NCBI RefSeq assembly: GCF_000430545.1
Contig: NZ_KE387163.1
Coordinates: 62,001-126,000 of the forward strand
DNA: 64,000 bases
Source of the DNA: Tenacibaculum ovolyticum DSM 18103
GTDB lineage: Bacteria > Bacteroidota > Bacteroidia > Flavobacteriales > Flavobacteriaceae
Direction of reading: 5' to 3'
Shown: piece by piece, positions 26,955 to 34,949 of the stretch
How positions within the stretch are numbered: the stretch's first letter is position 1
How the letters are laid out: each line of letters starts with the position of its first letter
Made by a program: the position numbers and the translations under genes
The notes under the pieces: model-generated
The model's database searches: none
Seen by the model: only the letters and a program-made list of their open reading frames with translations
Told to the model about the DNA's origin: nothing

Positions 26955-28214
26955 ATGATAAGAAGTTCGTTTAAAAAGAAAAAAACCGAAGACTATTCCA
27001 TCTTAAATAAAGAAGTAAATCAAGAAGATTTTACTTTTTTATTAAAAGAACAAATAGGTACTATTTCACATGATTTAGAAAAGTTTTTGGTTAGCCCAAT
27101 AATGATAACCACTATTGAAAGAAACAAGTATTCTCGCTTAAGTAGTTTACTTAATGAAGTGTTTGAAAAGGTAGTATTAAATTACTTTAAAGATAAAGAT
27201 ATTCGAGAAACATATCGTTTAGATGCTGGGTTAGAATCTATTTTAAAACTAACAGAAGGTGCTCCTTATAAAGTTGGTATGTATCGTCCTGATTTTATTT
27301 TTGATAAAAGAGGCGTGCCAAAAATATGTGAGATAGGTTGTAGGTATCCTATTAATGGTTGGATGATTAGTTATCATGTAAATGAAGTTTTAAGTAAGTT
27401 AGAAATATTTACTAAGCATAGTAATGTAATACCAGAGCAATTAGACTTTATACCAACTATTTTAAAAGATTTAGATATAAATAAGACCTTGTTTTACGTA
27501 CATGATAAAGAAAAAGGGACAGAAGCACATTCTTTCTTTAAGAAATTATCAGAAAAAGGTTTTTCTATAGCTGATATATCATTTAACGATTTAAAACTTG
27601 TAAATGGTGAATTAGAGGTAAATAATGAAAAAGCAGTACAGTTTATTCTAGAAATGGATAGGGAAGAGCTAAAAAATAAGAATCCTGAAATTTTAAAAGC
27701 TTTAATAAAAGCTGATACCTGTATAAATGACCTACGCTCTATTATTTTGATACATGATAAACGTATTCTTTCTGTTTTATACAATGAGGCGATTATGACA
27801 AGGTATATTAGTGAAGAAGATTATGTTTTTTTAAAGCAATTTTTAATTCCATCATTTACCTTAAACTCAAAAAAAATAAGAGACCAATTAATTAACGCTG
27901 ATCAGAACAATTGGATTTTAAAAAGAAGTAGTGGTGGTAGAGGTATAGGAATGTATGAGAAAAATAATTGTTCAGAAAGTCTTTGGAAAAAGGTGGTTAC
28001 TGAGCAATGGGCAGATTATATGGTTCAGGAATACATAAGTCAAAAAGAATTGAATATAAGCTATAAAGGAGATAAACAAACAATAAATGTTGTAGGTATG
28101 TTATTGGCTTATAATGAGCAATCATTTGGATTAGGAATCTATAGAGGTTCAACAGAAAGTATTATAAATGTACATAGTGGAGCTTATGTTTTCCCTAGTG
28201 TAATTGCTGTTTAA
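26955..28214 (+). CDS. ATP-grasp-like ligase, circularly permuted type
   Basis: This is a 419-residue protein. The middle has MYRPDFIFDKRG with KICEIGCRYPING (about 113-134). The C-terminus has WILKRSSGGRGIGMY (about 316) and YMVQEYISQKELN. Having the acidic motif before the lysine-glycine loop is the order found in circularly permuted ATP-grasp enzymes such as glutathionylspermidine-synthase-like ligases. Such enzymes join a carboxylate to an amine using ATP. It lies 15 bases after the previous gene and 4 bases before the next ATG. The natural substrate is unknown. Confidence 0.6.
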   Translation: MIRSSFKKKKTEDYSILNKEVNQEDFTFLLKEQIGTISHDLEKFLVSPIMITTIERNKYSRLSSLLNEVFEKVVLNYFKDKDIRETYRLDAGLESILKLTEGAPYKVGMYRPDFIFDKRGVPKICEIGCRYPINGWMISYHVNEVLSKLEIFTKHSNVIPEQLDFIPTILKDLDINKTLFYVHDKEKGTEAHSFFKKLSEKGFSIADISFNDLKLVNGELEVNNEKAVQFILEMDREELKNKNPEILKALIKADTCINDLRSIILIHDKRILSVLYNEAIMTRYISEEDYVFLKQFLIPSFTLNSKKIRDQLINADQNNWILKRSSGGRGIGMYEKNNCSESLWKKVVTEQWADYMVQEYISQKELNISYKGDKQTINVVGMLLAYNEQSFGLGIYRGSTESIINVHSGAYVFPSVIAV

Positions 28215-28218
28215 AAGA

Positions 28219-29163
28219 ATGAAATTTTCAATTGTAATACCCTTATATAATAAGGCTTCGTATATTAAAGAAACCTTACAATCATTAGTCGAACAAACAA
28301 AGTTGCCTTATGAAATTATTATTGTAGATGATAAAAGCACAGACAATAGTTTACATATTGTAAAAACGTTTTTTAAAAATCTTCCTTTACATTTAAATAA
28401 GATAAAAGTTAAAATTATTGAGTTAGATAAAAATAACGGAATAGGCTATACGAGAAATAGCGGTTTTTTAGCCGCAACAGGTGATGTTGTTAGTTTTTTA
28501 GATGCAGATGATTTGTATACTGATGATTTAATAAAAACAGCAAATGTTTTGATGTCATCTTATAGTATTGATCTTTTAATACTAGGAATTCAATTTTTTC
28601 CAAGTAATGAAATCTATCCAAAAATTAATAAAATAAAAGATGAGCTTACACAAATCTCTTCAGTTATCTCTGTTACTTCAAATGCATATTGTATTAACGA
28701 GCCATTAAAGTTAATTACTTCTGCTAATTTTTATATGGGAGTAGGAAGTAATGTTATGTTAAAAAGAACACAAGGAAGAGCTATAAGTTTTATAGAAGAG
28801 CCTATTATTTATGAAGGAATAGATTATTGGTACAGAGTATTGCGAAGCGTACTTACAAAAGGAAACAGTAAAGTAGGTTTACTAATGGGAGCGCATTTAA
28901 AAGTAAGAGAAGTGTTTGGAAGTGCCTCTAGAAAGCGATATAATAATTGGCGTGAAATAGATTATCCGCCAGTACTTACTAGATTTAAAAGTAGTACAGA
29001 TTATTATGATAAAAGATTAAAGAGCGTGGTGGCTACACGTTGGATAAACCATGCTTTGTTAAGTATTAACTCTTTAAGTGAAAAAATAATATTCATTTTA
29101 AAATATAGAGGGTTGTTTTTTAAGACACTGCCATATTTTTTAATGCATAAATTAAAAAAATAA
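28219..29163 (+). CDS. Glycosyltransferase family 2
   Basis: This is a GT-A-fold transferase of 314 residues from the ATG at 28219 (MKFSIVIPLYNK). An in-frame TTG at 28204 overlaps the previous gene and is not needed. The nucleotide-sugar site is seen in IIIVDDKSTDNS and the DxD-type motif in SFLDADDLY (about residue 95). The C-terminal half is not typical of a well-known subfamily. It would add a sugar to a lipid, glycan or small molecule. In this operon the acceptor may be the product of the ligases. Confidence 0.88.
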   Translation: MKFSIVIPLYNKASYIKETLQSLVEQTKLPYEIIIVDDKSTDNSLHIVKTFFKNLPLHLNKIKVKIIELDKNNGIGYTRNSGFLAATGDVVSFLDADDLYTDDLIKTANVLMSSYSIDLLILGIQFFPSNEIYPKINKIKDELTQISSVISVTSNAYCINEPLKLITSANFYMGVGSNVMLKRTQGRAISFIEEPIIYEGIDYWYRVLRSVLTKGNSKVGLLMGAHLKVREVFGSASRKRYNNWREIDYPPVLTRFKSSTDYYDKRLKSVVATRWINHALLSINSLSEKIIFILKYRGLFFKTLPYFLMHKLKK

Positions 29164-29171
29164 GGAAAGTT

Positions 29172-30329
29172 ATGATAACCGAAAAACTTACTTCACATTT
29201 TGCTATTGTAAAAAAATCTGAGCTGTTTAAAGAGTATTATAAAAACGTAAATAAAATATCAGAAATTGTTCCTTTAGAAAAAAATGAATTACGAGAGGTC
29301 TTAAAAAAACATTTTAATCTTCAAAAAGAAACCAAAGGAGTTTATTTAGTGCGTTCTGGCGGTTCCTCTACAAAACCACTTATTTTTCCTGTAGATATAC
29401 AAGAAAACTTATATCAGCGTAAACTATTAGCCATCGAATTAGTAAAATATGGTATGTTTTCTTCAAAAACGATTGCTATTAATTTATTTAGTTACAAAGG
29501 TATGTATCGTACAGCTGCTATTGTAGATGATATTTTAGAAAAATGTGATGCAACAACAATATCTTTAGGAGCTGCTTCTTCATTTGAATTGGTGTTTAAT
29601 TCAGCCACACAATTTAAAGCAAATATGCTTATGGGAACGCCCTCTAAACTTACGTTGCTTGCTAAGTATATAATTGATAATAAACTGAATTTAGCAATAG
29701 AAAATATAATGTATGCTGGGGAGTTTTTATTAGAATCACAAGCTAAATTATTAAAAAAGGCATTTAAAAATAAAAAGATTTATTCTTTATATGGATCTGC
29801 TGAAACGGGTATTTGGGGATGGTCAACTTATTCTGAAAAAGAAACCTCTTTTGAGGTATTAGATGCTGTTATTATAGAAATTGATAAAAAAAATGAACAA
29901 AGCAGTGGGGAAGTAGTTGTAACCAATTTACTAAGAAAGCGTTTTCCTGTTTTTAGGTATTTAATGGGCGATGTTGGGCAATTAAACTATACAAACAATA
30001 AACGTACTTTACTATTAGAAGCTAGAGCAGCTACTTCTTTTTCGGTAGATACAGAAGCTTATTTTTTAGATGATTTTAATTGGCTTCTTGAGTTTGTAGA
30101 TCGTTATCAAATTCAAATAGCTGCAAAATCAATAGTAAAAACGGAGATTACTTTTTTATTGATAGCAGAAGATCAATCATTAAAAGCTGAAATAAGAAAT
30201 AAATTAAATCAGATTTTTGATGTAAACGCTGAGATTATTACGCTTTCTTTAAATTTTGTAGAAGAATCTGCTTTATATATAAACAACACCACCTCAAAAA
30301 CACCAACATTTGTTGATTTTAGAAATTAA
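29172..30329 (+). CDS. Phenylacetate-CoA-ligase-like adenylating enzyme
   Basis: This is a 385-residue adenylate-forming protein, shorter than ordinary acyl-CoA ligases. VRSGGSSTKPLIF is the ATP loop, LYGSAETGIWGW the A5 motif, and FRYLMGDVGQL the A7 region. Proportions match the PaaK/LuxE branch (phenylacetate-CoA ligase or acyl-protein synthetase). It would activate an aromatic or acyl acid as the AMP ester. It is the last gene of the operon, 8 bases after the glycosyltransferase. The C-terminal subdomain is short and lacks a clear catalytic lysine motif that I can recognise. Confidence 0.75.
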   Translation: MITEKLTSHFAIVKKSELFKEYYKNVNKISEIVPLEKNELREVLKKHFNLQKETKGVYLVRSGGSSTKPLIFPVDIQENLYQRKLLAIELVKYGMFSSKTIAINLFSYKGMYRTAAIVDDILEKCDATTISLGAASSFELVFNSATQFKANMLMGTPSKLTLLAKYIIDNKLNLAIENIMYAGEFLLESQAKLLKKAFKNKKIYSLYGSAETGIWGWSTYSEKETSFEVLDAVIIEIDKKNEQSSGEVVVTNLLRKRFPVFRYLMGDVGQLNYTNNKRTLLLEARAATSFSVDTEAYFLDDFNWLLEFVDRYQIQIAAKSIVKTEITFLLIAEDQSLKAEIRNKLNQIFDVNAEIITLSLNFVEESALYINNTTSKTPTFVDFRN

Positions 30330-30359
30330 AATCTTTAGTATAAAAGATAAGAAAAAGGT

Positions 30360-30670
30360 GTCAGTTCGAGTGAAATTCTGGAAGGATTTAGTATCGAGAA
30401 CAACATTTTTCGTTTATAAATTATAGAGGTCAGTAGTTAATTACGTATTGTATAATATGCCTAATGTGTTAATATATAGTGTGTAATAAGTAAATTACTT
30501 GTCTGTTCGAGCGCAGTCGAGAACTTTTAGATTATTGTAAATAGGTCTCGACTGCGCTCGACCTGACATTGTTAATCTAAAATTTACTTTAGAAATACGT
30601 ATCTATCTACTGAGCTCTAATAAATTATATTTCTCGATACAATTTTCTATCAAAAATCACTCAAAATGAC
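30360..30670. repeat. Nested palindromic intergenic repeats
   Basis: An outer pair, GTCAGTTCGAGTG...GTATCGAGAA at 30360-30400, is inverted to TTCTCGATAC...CACTCAAAATGAC at 30631-30670. Inside it is a tighter pair, TCGAGCGCAGTCGAGA at 30507-30522 and TCTCGACTGCGCTCGA at 30546-30561. The inner repeat is a widespread flavobacterial dispersed palindrome as far as I recall. The region 30330-30750 has no gene. It likely acts as an mRNA-end structure or is a small non-autonomous mobile repeat. Confidence 0.75.
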
Positions 30671-30750
30671 AATTTAAAAGTCAAATTTTCTCTATAAAAA
30701 TCACGTTAAAGTAAGTATCTTTAAATAGTAACCAAACCAACTAACATTTT

Positions 30751-31878
30751 ATGAAACTAAAAGGAATATTAATACTGTTACTAGTAATAACGCTAGTTAA
30801 TTGTAACGGTAAGAAAAAAACAAAAGTTGCTACTAAAAAAAGTAAAGTAGTTATACAACAACAACAAGATTCGGTAGTATTTAGCTTTACTTTTTTAGGC
30901 TGTAACAGGGTAGATAGAAAACAAGAAGGTGATAGTACTGCAACCAATGCTTCTACAGCAAATTTAACTGCAATGAAACGAATTTGGACAGAAATTGCTG
31001 CTTTAAAACGCAAACCAGATTTATTTTTCTTTTTAGGGGATATGGTTTTGGCAGAATCGACCACCACTAAATTAGAAAACCAGTTAATAGCATGGAAAAA
31101 ATTATATTACAATACCTATTTTAGCCCTATTAGTACTTCTAATATAGAAATGGTTGCTATACCAGGAAATCATGAAATGTTGTATTGGCATGATTACAAC
31201 GTACCAAATCATGATGAATGGCCTTTAAAAGGAGCTACAGAAATTTGGATGGAGCACATGGCTGAATATATGCCTAAAGATAGAGCCATTGTAAAAGGAA
31301 AAGATAGTATTAATAATCAAATGACTTTTGCATTTATTCGTAAAAATATAGGGTTTGTATTAATGAATACGGATACTTACAATGCGCCGACTAAAGAAAA
31401 CCCTTATGGTTTAGAAGGGCAGATTCCTACAGATTGGATTGTTAAAAAAGTGGAAGAATATAAGAGGAACCCTAAAATTGATCATGTTTTTGTATTAGGG
31501 CATAAACCATATTATGTAAGCGGTAAACCTGAAACTGGACACGCTGGTTTTCCTGAAGGGCCTGTTTTGTGGCCAAAATTGGTTGAAAATAGGGTAGTAG
31601 CAATGTTATCGGCACATTTACACGATTATCAACGAATGCAGCCAGGTAATGAAGGTACGTATCAGGTAATTGCAGGGAATAGTGGAAGTCCTGGTTCTGC
31701 TACATTTTTCGGCTATTCTAAAATTGATGTTATGAGTAATGGCGAAATTAAGTTGAATTCTGTAGGTTATGATAAAGGGGATCCTTATTATAAAAATATG
31801 CCAGACAGTCCATCTACAATTAGAGATCAAACAGTATTAACATGGAAACAAAATACAAATCCATATAAAAATAATTAA
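30751..31878 (+). CDS. Metallophosphoesterase, lipoprotein
   Basis: This is a 375-residue calcineurin-like phosphoesterase. The leader MKLKGILILLLVITLVNC ends at a lipidation Cys18. The metal-binding motifs come in order: LGDMVLAES, PGNHEMLYWHD, LGHKPYYVSG and SAHLHDYQR. Their spacing and the YQR ending resemble purple acid phosphatase-like enzymes. It probably releases phosphate from organic esters at the cell surface. It is a single gene with a hairpin terminator. Its last 20 codons and terminator are repeated at 41232-41430. Confidence 0.9.
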   Translation: MKLKGILILLLVITLVNCNGKKKTKVATKKSKVVIQQQQDSVVFSFTFLGCNRVDRKQEGDSTATNASTANLTAMKRIWTEIAALKRKPDLFFFLGDMVLAESTTTKLENQLIAWKKLYYNTYFSPISTSNIEMVAIPGNHEMLYWHDYNVPNHDEWPLKGATEIWMEHMAEYMPKDRAIVKGKDSINNQMTFAFIRKNIGFVLMNTDTYNAPTKENPYGLEGQIPTDWIVKKVEEYKRNPKIDHVFVLGHKPYYVSGKPETGHAGFPEGPVLWPKLVENRVVAMLSAHLHDYQRMQPGNEGTYQVIAGNSGSPGSATFFGYSKIDVMSNGEIKLNSVGYDKGDPYYKNMPDSPSTIRDQTVLTWKQNTNPYKNN

Positions 31879-32017
31879 AGGCTGATTATAAGGTTATATT
31901 TATCTATTTTTAAAAAAATATAAGCTCAAAAAATATTGAATGATATTCTTTGAGCTTAGTTTTTATTGTGTGGAATTAATGAATAATTTGTTTGTTTTCA
32001 CCTCAGTTCTTTGTTAG
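31820..32017. repeat. Direct repeat, left copy (3' end of metallophosphoesterase gene)
   Basis: This roughly 200-base segment contains the last 20 codons of the metallophosphoesterase gene, its terminator and downstream sequence to CTCAGTTCTTTGTTA. It recurs in the same orientation at 41232-41430, at about nine identical bases in ten. The two copies bracket the defence genes. Confidence 0.9.
31921..31958 (+). terminator. Terminator of the metallophosphoesterase gene
   Basis: TAAGCTCAAAAAATAT pairs with ATATTCTTTGAGCTTA (one mismatch) around a short loop, then a T-rich run. It lies 43 bases after the stop. Confidence 0.8.
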
Positions 32018-32028
32018 CTGTAGTATTT

Positions 32029-33759
32029 TTATATTGTTTCCATAATTTCATATGTTTCAGAGATTAATGCGGATTGAGAATTGTCATTTTCAATTAATAA
32101 TGATTTTTCTTCTGTTCCATTTCCTATACAAATCATATGAGCATTGTCTTTGAAAATTTCATTCTTATATTGTTCTATGTGTGAATCAATATTTTTATCA
32201 TCTGCTATTGATAAAATTGTTTGTGTATCTGTAGGGAAATTAGAGTTAATAAAATTCAATATTTTTTCTTTATTACCACCTTCAATATCTTCTTTGAATA
32301 TACTGTCCAAAATAAAAGGAAGTCTATGTATTCCTTTAGTTTTAGTTAATAGTTCATTAAAAGCAAAGTGATAACTTAATAGAGCTAAATGTAATTGAAC
32401 ACCTTGAAAAGGAAAACTTGAAATTTCATATAACTTATTAAATCTTTCTTCTTCTAAATTTGGTACTCCTAAACTGATATTATTTTTAATGTATGCAGAT
32501 TTAAAAATTAGATTCTTTTTTTCTCTTGCAAAATAAATTTCTTCTTCAGTTTTGTATTCTTTTAATTTGAATTTTAACTTGTCAATTTCTAATTTTAATG
32601 TTCCAATTTGTTTAATCAAATTATCATAAAGTTGGATGTTTGCTTTGTTTTCAATCCAATTTTCTAAAGTTATTTTGTTCTCTGAATATTTATTAAATGT
32701 GCTATACTCTTTATTTATTTCTATTTGAGCTTTCTCTATTTTCTTATTTATAGAATTTACTTTAGATTGAGAGTTCTTGATTTTTTCTTTAAGTTCACTT
32801 TGTAATGAAATAGTATCATTTTCTTCTTGGAAAAACTCATAAATTTCTTCAATGTTTTGAGGTAGAATTTGCGTACACGTAGGACAAGAATCTTCTCCTG
32901 GGAATTGGTTTTTATGGTTTCTTTTTACTTTAGAAACTACTGAAAGTCTTTGATTGTAAAAAGTTAATTTATTAGATTCATTAACATAATCTTTTTCTAA
33001 AGTAATCAAGTCACTTTTGTTATTTGATAAAGAAATTATTAATTCATTCGCCTTACCAGCAAGAGAATCATTTATTATTTGAGAAACTTCTAATTCTTGA
33101 TTTTCTTTTTCTACGTCAGAAAAGAATTTCATTTGTTGTTGTAAGTTTCTTAATTCATTCTCGATTTTTCTTTTTTCTTCTCTGTCAATTACATTTTCGA
33201 TACCTAAATAATAATCTAAAAAATCTTCTTTAAAATTTTTGTAAAAAGTCAAATTACTAAATGATTTTCTCAAATAAACCCAACCTACATCTTGTGAAAC
33301 GTAGTAAGGTAAAAACAATGTTTCCATTGGAGCTTCTGAAATACCACTATTAGATTCTAAAAGTAGATTAAAGTCAAATAAGCTATTAAAATATTTTTTT
33401 AATTTTAGATGTTCAAAAGAATTGTCGCTACCAATTCCATTAAAGCGAATTACCTTAGAGTTTGTATCTTTAATTATTAAAGTTTCATCTTGACGAATGA
33501 AAGTAAATTTTAATTTTTCACTATTTTTTGTAATTATACAATCTAATCTAACAAAAATTTCCTCCGTTAATATTTCAGAAAGTTTGATTTTATTATCATT
33601 TATACCAAATGCATAAAGAATGAGTTGAATTAGAGTGCTTTTTCCAGCCGTGTTTTTTCCATATATAACATTTAGTTTATTTTCAAATGTTGTAAAGAAA
33701 TATTTATCATTCAATTCACTGTATACTAAAATATCCTCTATCTCTAATTTTACGCTCAT
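32029..33759 (-). CDS. Rad50/SMC-like ATPase of a nuclease-coupled defence pair (Lamassu LmuB-like)
   Basis: This is a 576-residue ABC-type ATPase. Walker A is GKNTAGKST (34-42). Two coiled-coil arms (about 190-290 and 310-410) meet at a CPTC zinc hook (292-295) as in Rad50. The C-terminal head has FQGVQLHLALLSYHF and LPFILDSIF as Walker B. Its start overlaps the stop of the nuclease gene by 4 bases (ATGA). A hook ATPase coupled to a DUF4297/Cap4-type nuclease is the core of Lamassu anti-phage systems (LmuA plus LmuB). A related ABC-three-component system is the main alternative. The ATPase would sense phage DNA ends or replication forms and release the nuclease. No third component is adjacent. 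Confidence 0.78.
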   Translation of the reverse strand: MSVKLEIEDILVYSELNDKYFFTTFENKLNVIYGKNTAGKSTLIQLILYAFGINDNKIKLSEILTEEIFVRLDCIITKNSEKLKFTFIRQDETLIIKDTNSKVIRFNGIGSDNSFEHLKLKKYFNSLFDFNLLLESNSGISEAPMETLFLPYYVSQDVGWVYLRKSFSNLTFYKNFKEDFLDYYLGIENVIDREEKRKIENELRNLQQQMKFFSDVEKENQELEVSQIINDSLAGKANELIISLSNNKSDLITLEKDYVNESNKLTFYNQRLSVVSKVKRNHKNQFPGEDSCPTCTQILPQNIEEIYEFFQEENDTISLQSELKEKIKNSQSKVNSINKKIEKAQIEINKEYSTFNKYSENKITLENWIENKANIQLYDNLIKQIGTLKLEIDKLKFKLKEYKTEEEIYFAREKKNLIFKSAYIKNNISLGVPNLEEERFNKLYEISSFPFQGVQLHLALLSYHFAFNELLTKTKGIHRLPFILDSIFKEDIEGGNKEKILNFINSNFPTDTQTILSIADDKNIDSHIEQYKNEIFKDNAHMICIGNGTEEKSLLIENDNSQSALISETYEIMETI

Positions 33760-34847
33760 ATTGTGCTTTTAATTTCTATAAAACCAGCAGATACAATTGC
33801 TTTCAATTGTAAGTCTCTTAAAGTTGTAGTTTTTGTTTTATTAAATTCAGTATAAAACTCTAAAATACAATCTCCTTCATCATAATGTTTGCCAAAAATT
33901 GATTTGTTCTTTTCGATAAAATCAAAGATTTTTTTATGTTCGCTTTCGTTTAGGTCTTTAAATTTATCAAAACTGTTTAGGTAATGTAATTCAAATTGAG
34001 TTCTATCAAGGAAAGTTATTTTCAAAGCTTTACAAATTTCTTTTTCTTTCTCTCTCCAAAAATCATAAGCAAGCTTTCTTTTAGTAAGAACATTAAATAC
34101 TTTATGAATATCTTTAGATTCTATTCTCTTTGTTTTATCGCTTAAAAGAGCAAGACCTCCTTGATTAAATTTAGATTCAATACTTTTTAGATAAAAAAGT
34201 AAAGTATCAATAGCGGCTTTATGGTCTTCTATATCATTTCCGAAGATAACTTTTGACTTACCATATAATTGCTCTATTTGATTTTTAGGGGTTCTTGTAA
34301 TATCTACGAATTTTAAAGAAAGTGTTTCTAAATTAATTTCGTCAATTTTTGAAAAAGTAACATCTTTATTACCTTTTAATATTTTATTTTTAATATTAAC
34401 ATCTATGTCTGAATACTTAACATTAGCGTTTGTTTCATTAATAGTTTCTGTATATGTTACATCTTTTATTTTATCACTTTTTAATTCAATAGTATTGTTT
34501 GTGGCAAAATAATTTGTTTGTGAAAATGAAGTGGATTTTGGAATTGGGTCATTGGTTATTGTTTGACTTACTTCCGTTATTTTTTTTAATATTTCAAGTA
34601 ATTTGTTTAAAGACCATTTATTTGTGGCTTTTTTTGCTTGAAATGTCTCAACTTCTTCAAGTAAATTATTATCATCAATGTACCCAAATACAATATCTTC
34701 TAAATGCTCTAATATTATAAAATATTTTTTATCTTTTATTGTTTGATAATTATCTAAAAGTAAATATAAAGTACAGTGTTTTTGGAATTCCATTCCTACA
34801 TTGGTCTGAACACCTGAATTAACTGAATTATTTGTGTTTTTTGTCAT
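33756..34847 (-). CDS. DUF4297/Cap4-type nuclease effector (Lamassu LmuA-like)
   Basis: This is a 363-residue protein. The N-terminal 80 residues fit the dsDNA nuclease domain of DUF4297/Cap4: GMEFQKHCTLYLLL (about 18-31), then FIILEHLEDIVFGY (43-56) and VETFQAKKA (66-74). Together these give a PD-(D/E)xK-like set of Glu47, Asp51, Glu67, Gln70 and Lys72. The remaining 280 residues are mostly helical and probably bind the ATPase or act as sensor. It is translated first and coupled to the ATPase gene. Expected role: abortive DNA degradation after phage sensing. Residue assignments are by pattern and need alignment. Confidence 0.72.
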   Translation of the reverse strand: MTKNTNNSVNSGVQTNVGMEFQKHCTLYLLLDNYQTIKDKKYFIILEHLEDIVFGYIDDNNLLEEVETFQAKKATNKWSLNKLLEILKKITEVSQTITNDPIPKSTSFSQTNYFATNNTIELKSDKIKDVTYTETINETNANVKYSDIDVNIKNKILKGNKDVTFSKIDEINLETLSLKFVDITRTPKNQIEQLYGKSKVIFGNDIEDHKAAIDTLLFYLKSIESKFNQGGLALLSDKTKRIESKDIHKVFNVLTKRKLAYDFWREKEKEICKALKITFLDRTQFELHYLNSFDKFKDLNESEHKKIFDFIEKNKSIFGKHYDEGDCILEFYTEFNKTKTTTLRDLQLKAIVSAGFIEIKSTI

Positions 34848-34867
34848 TTAGTTCGAATGTTGCTTCA

Positions 34868-34920
34868 TATTACAGCTAACGTTCCGTGTATGGTGACGTA
34901 GCATCCCAAAGGGTGCTATG
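34868..34920. repeat. Hairpin-bearing boundary sequence between the two defence units
   Basis: TACAGCTAACG at 34872-34882 is followed by a stem, TAGCATCCC-AAA-GGGTGCTA (34899-34918 approximately). The GTTAGCTGTA core recurs in opposite orientation at about 32014-32023, beyond the other end of the nuclease/ATPase pair. The element sits in the 102-base gap between the STAND gene and the nuclease gene. It may be a terminator, a promoter-proximal hairpin or a cassette boundary. Confidence 0.4.
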
Positions 34921-34949
34921 CACTATGCACTTTGTTGTGTTTTCGTTAT

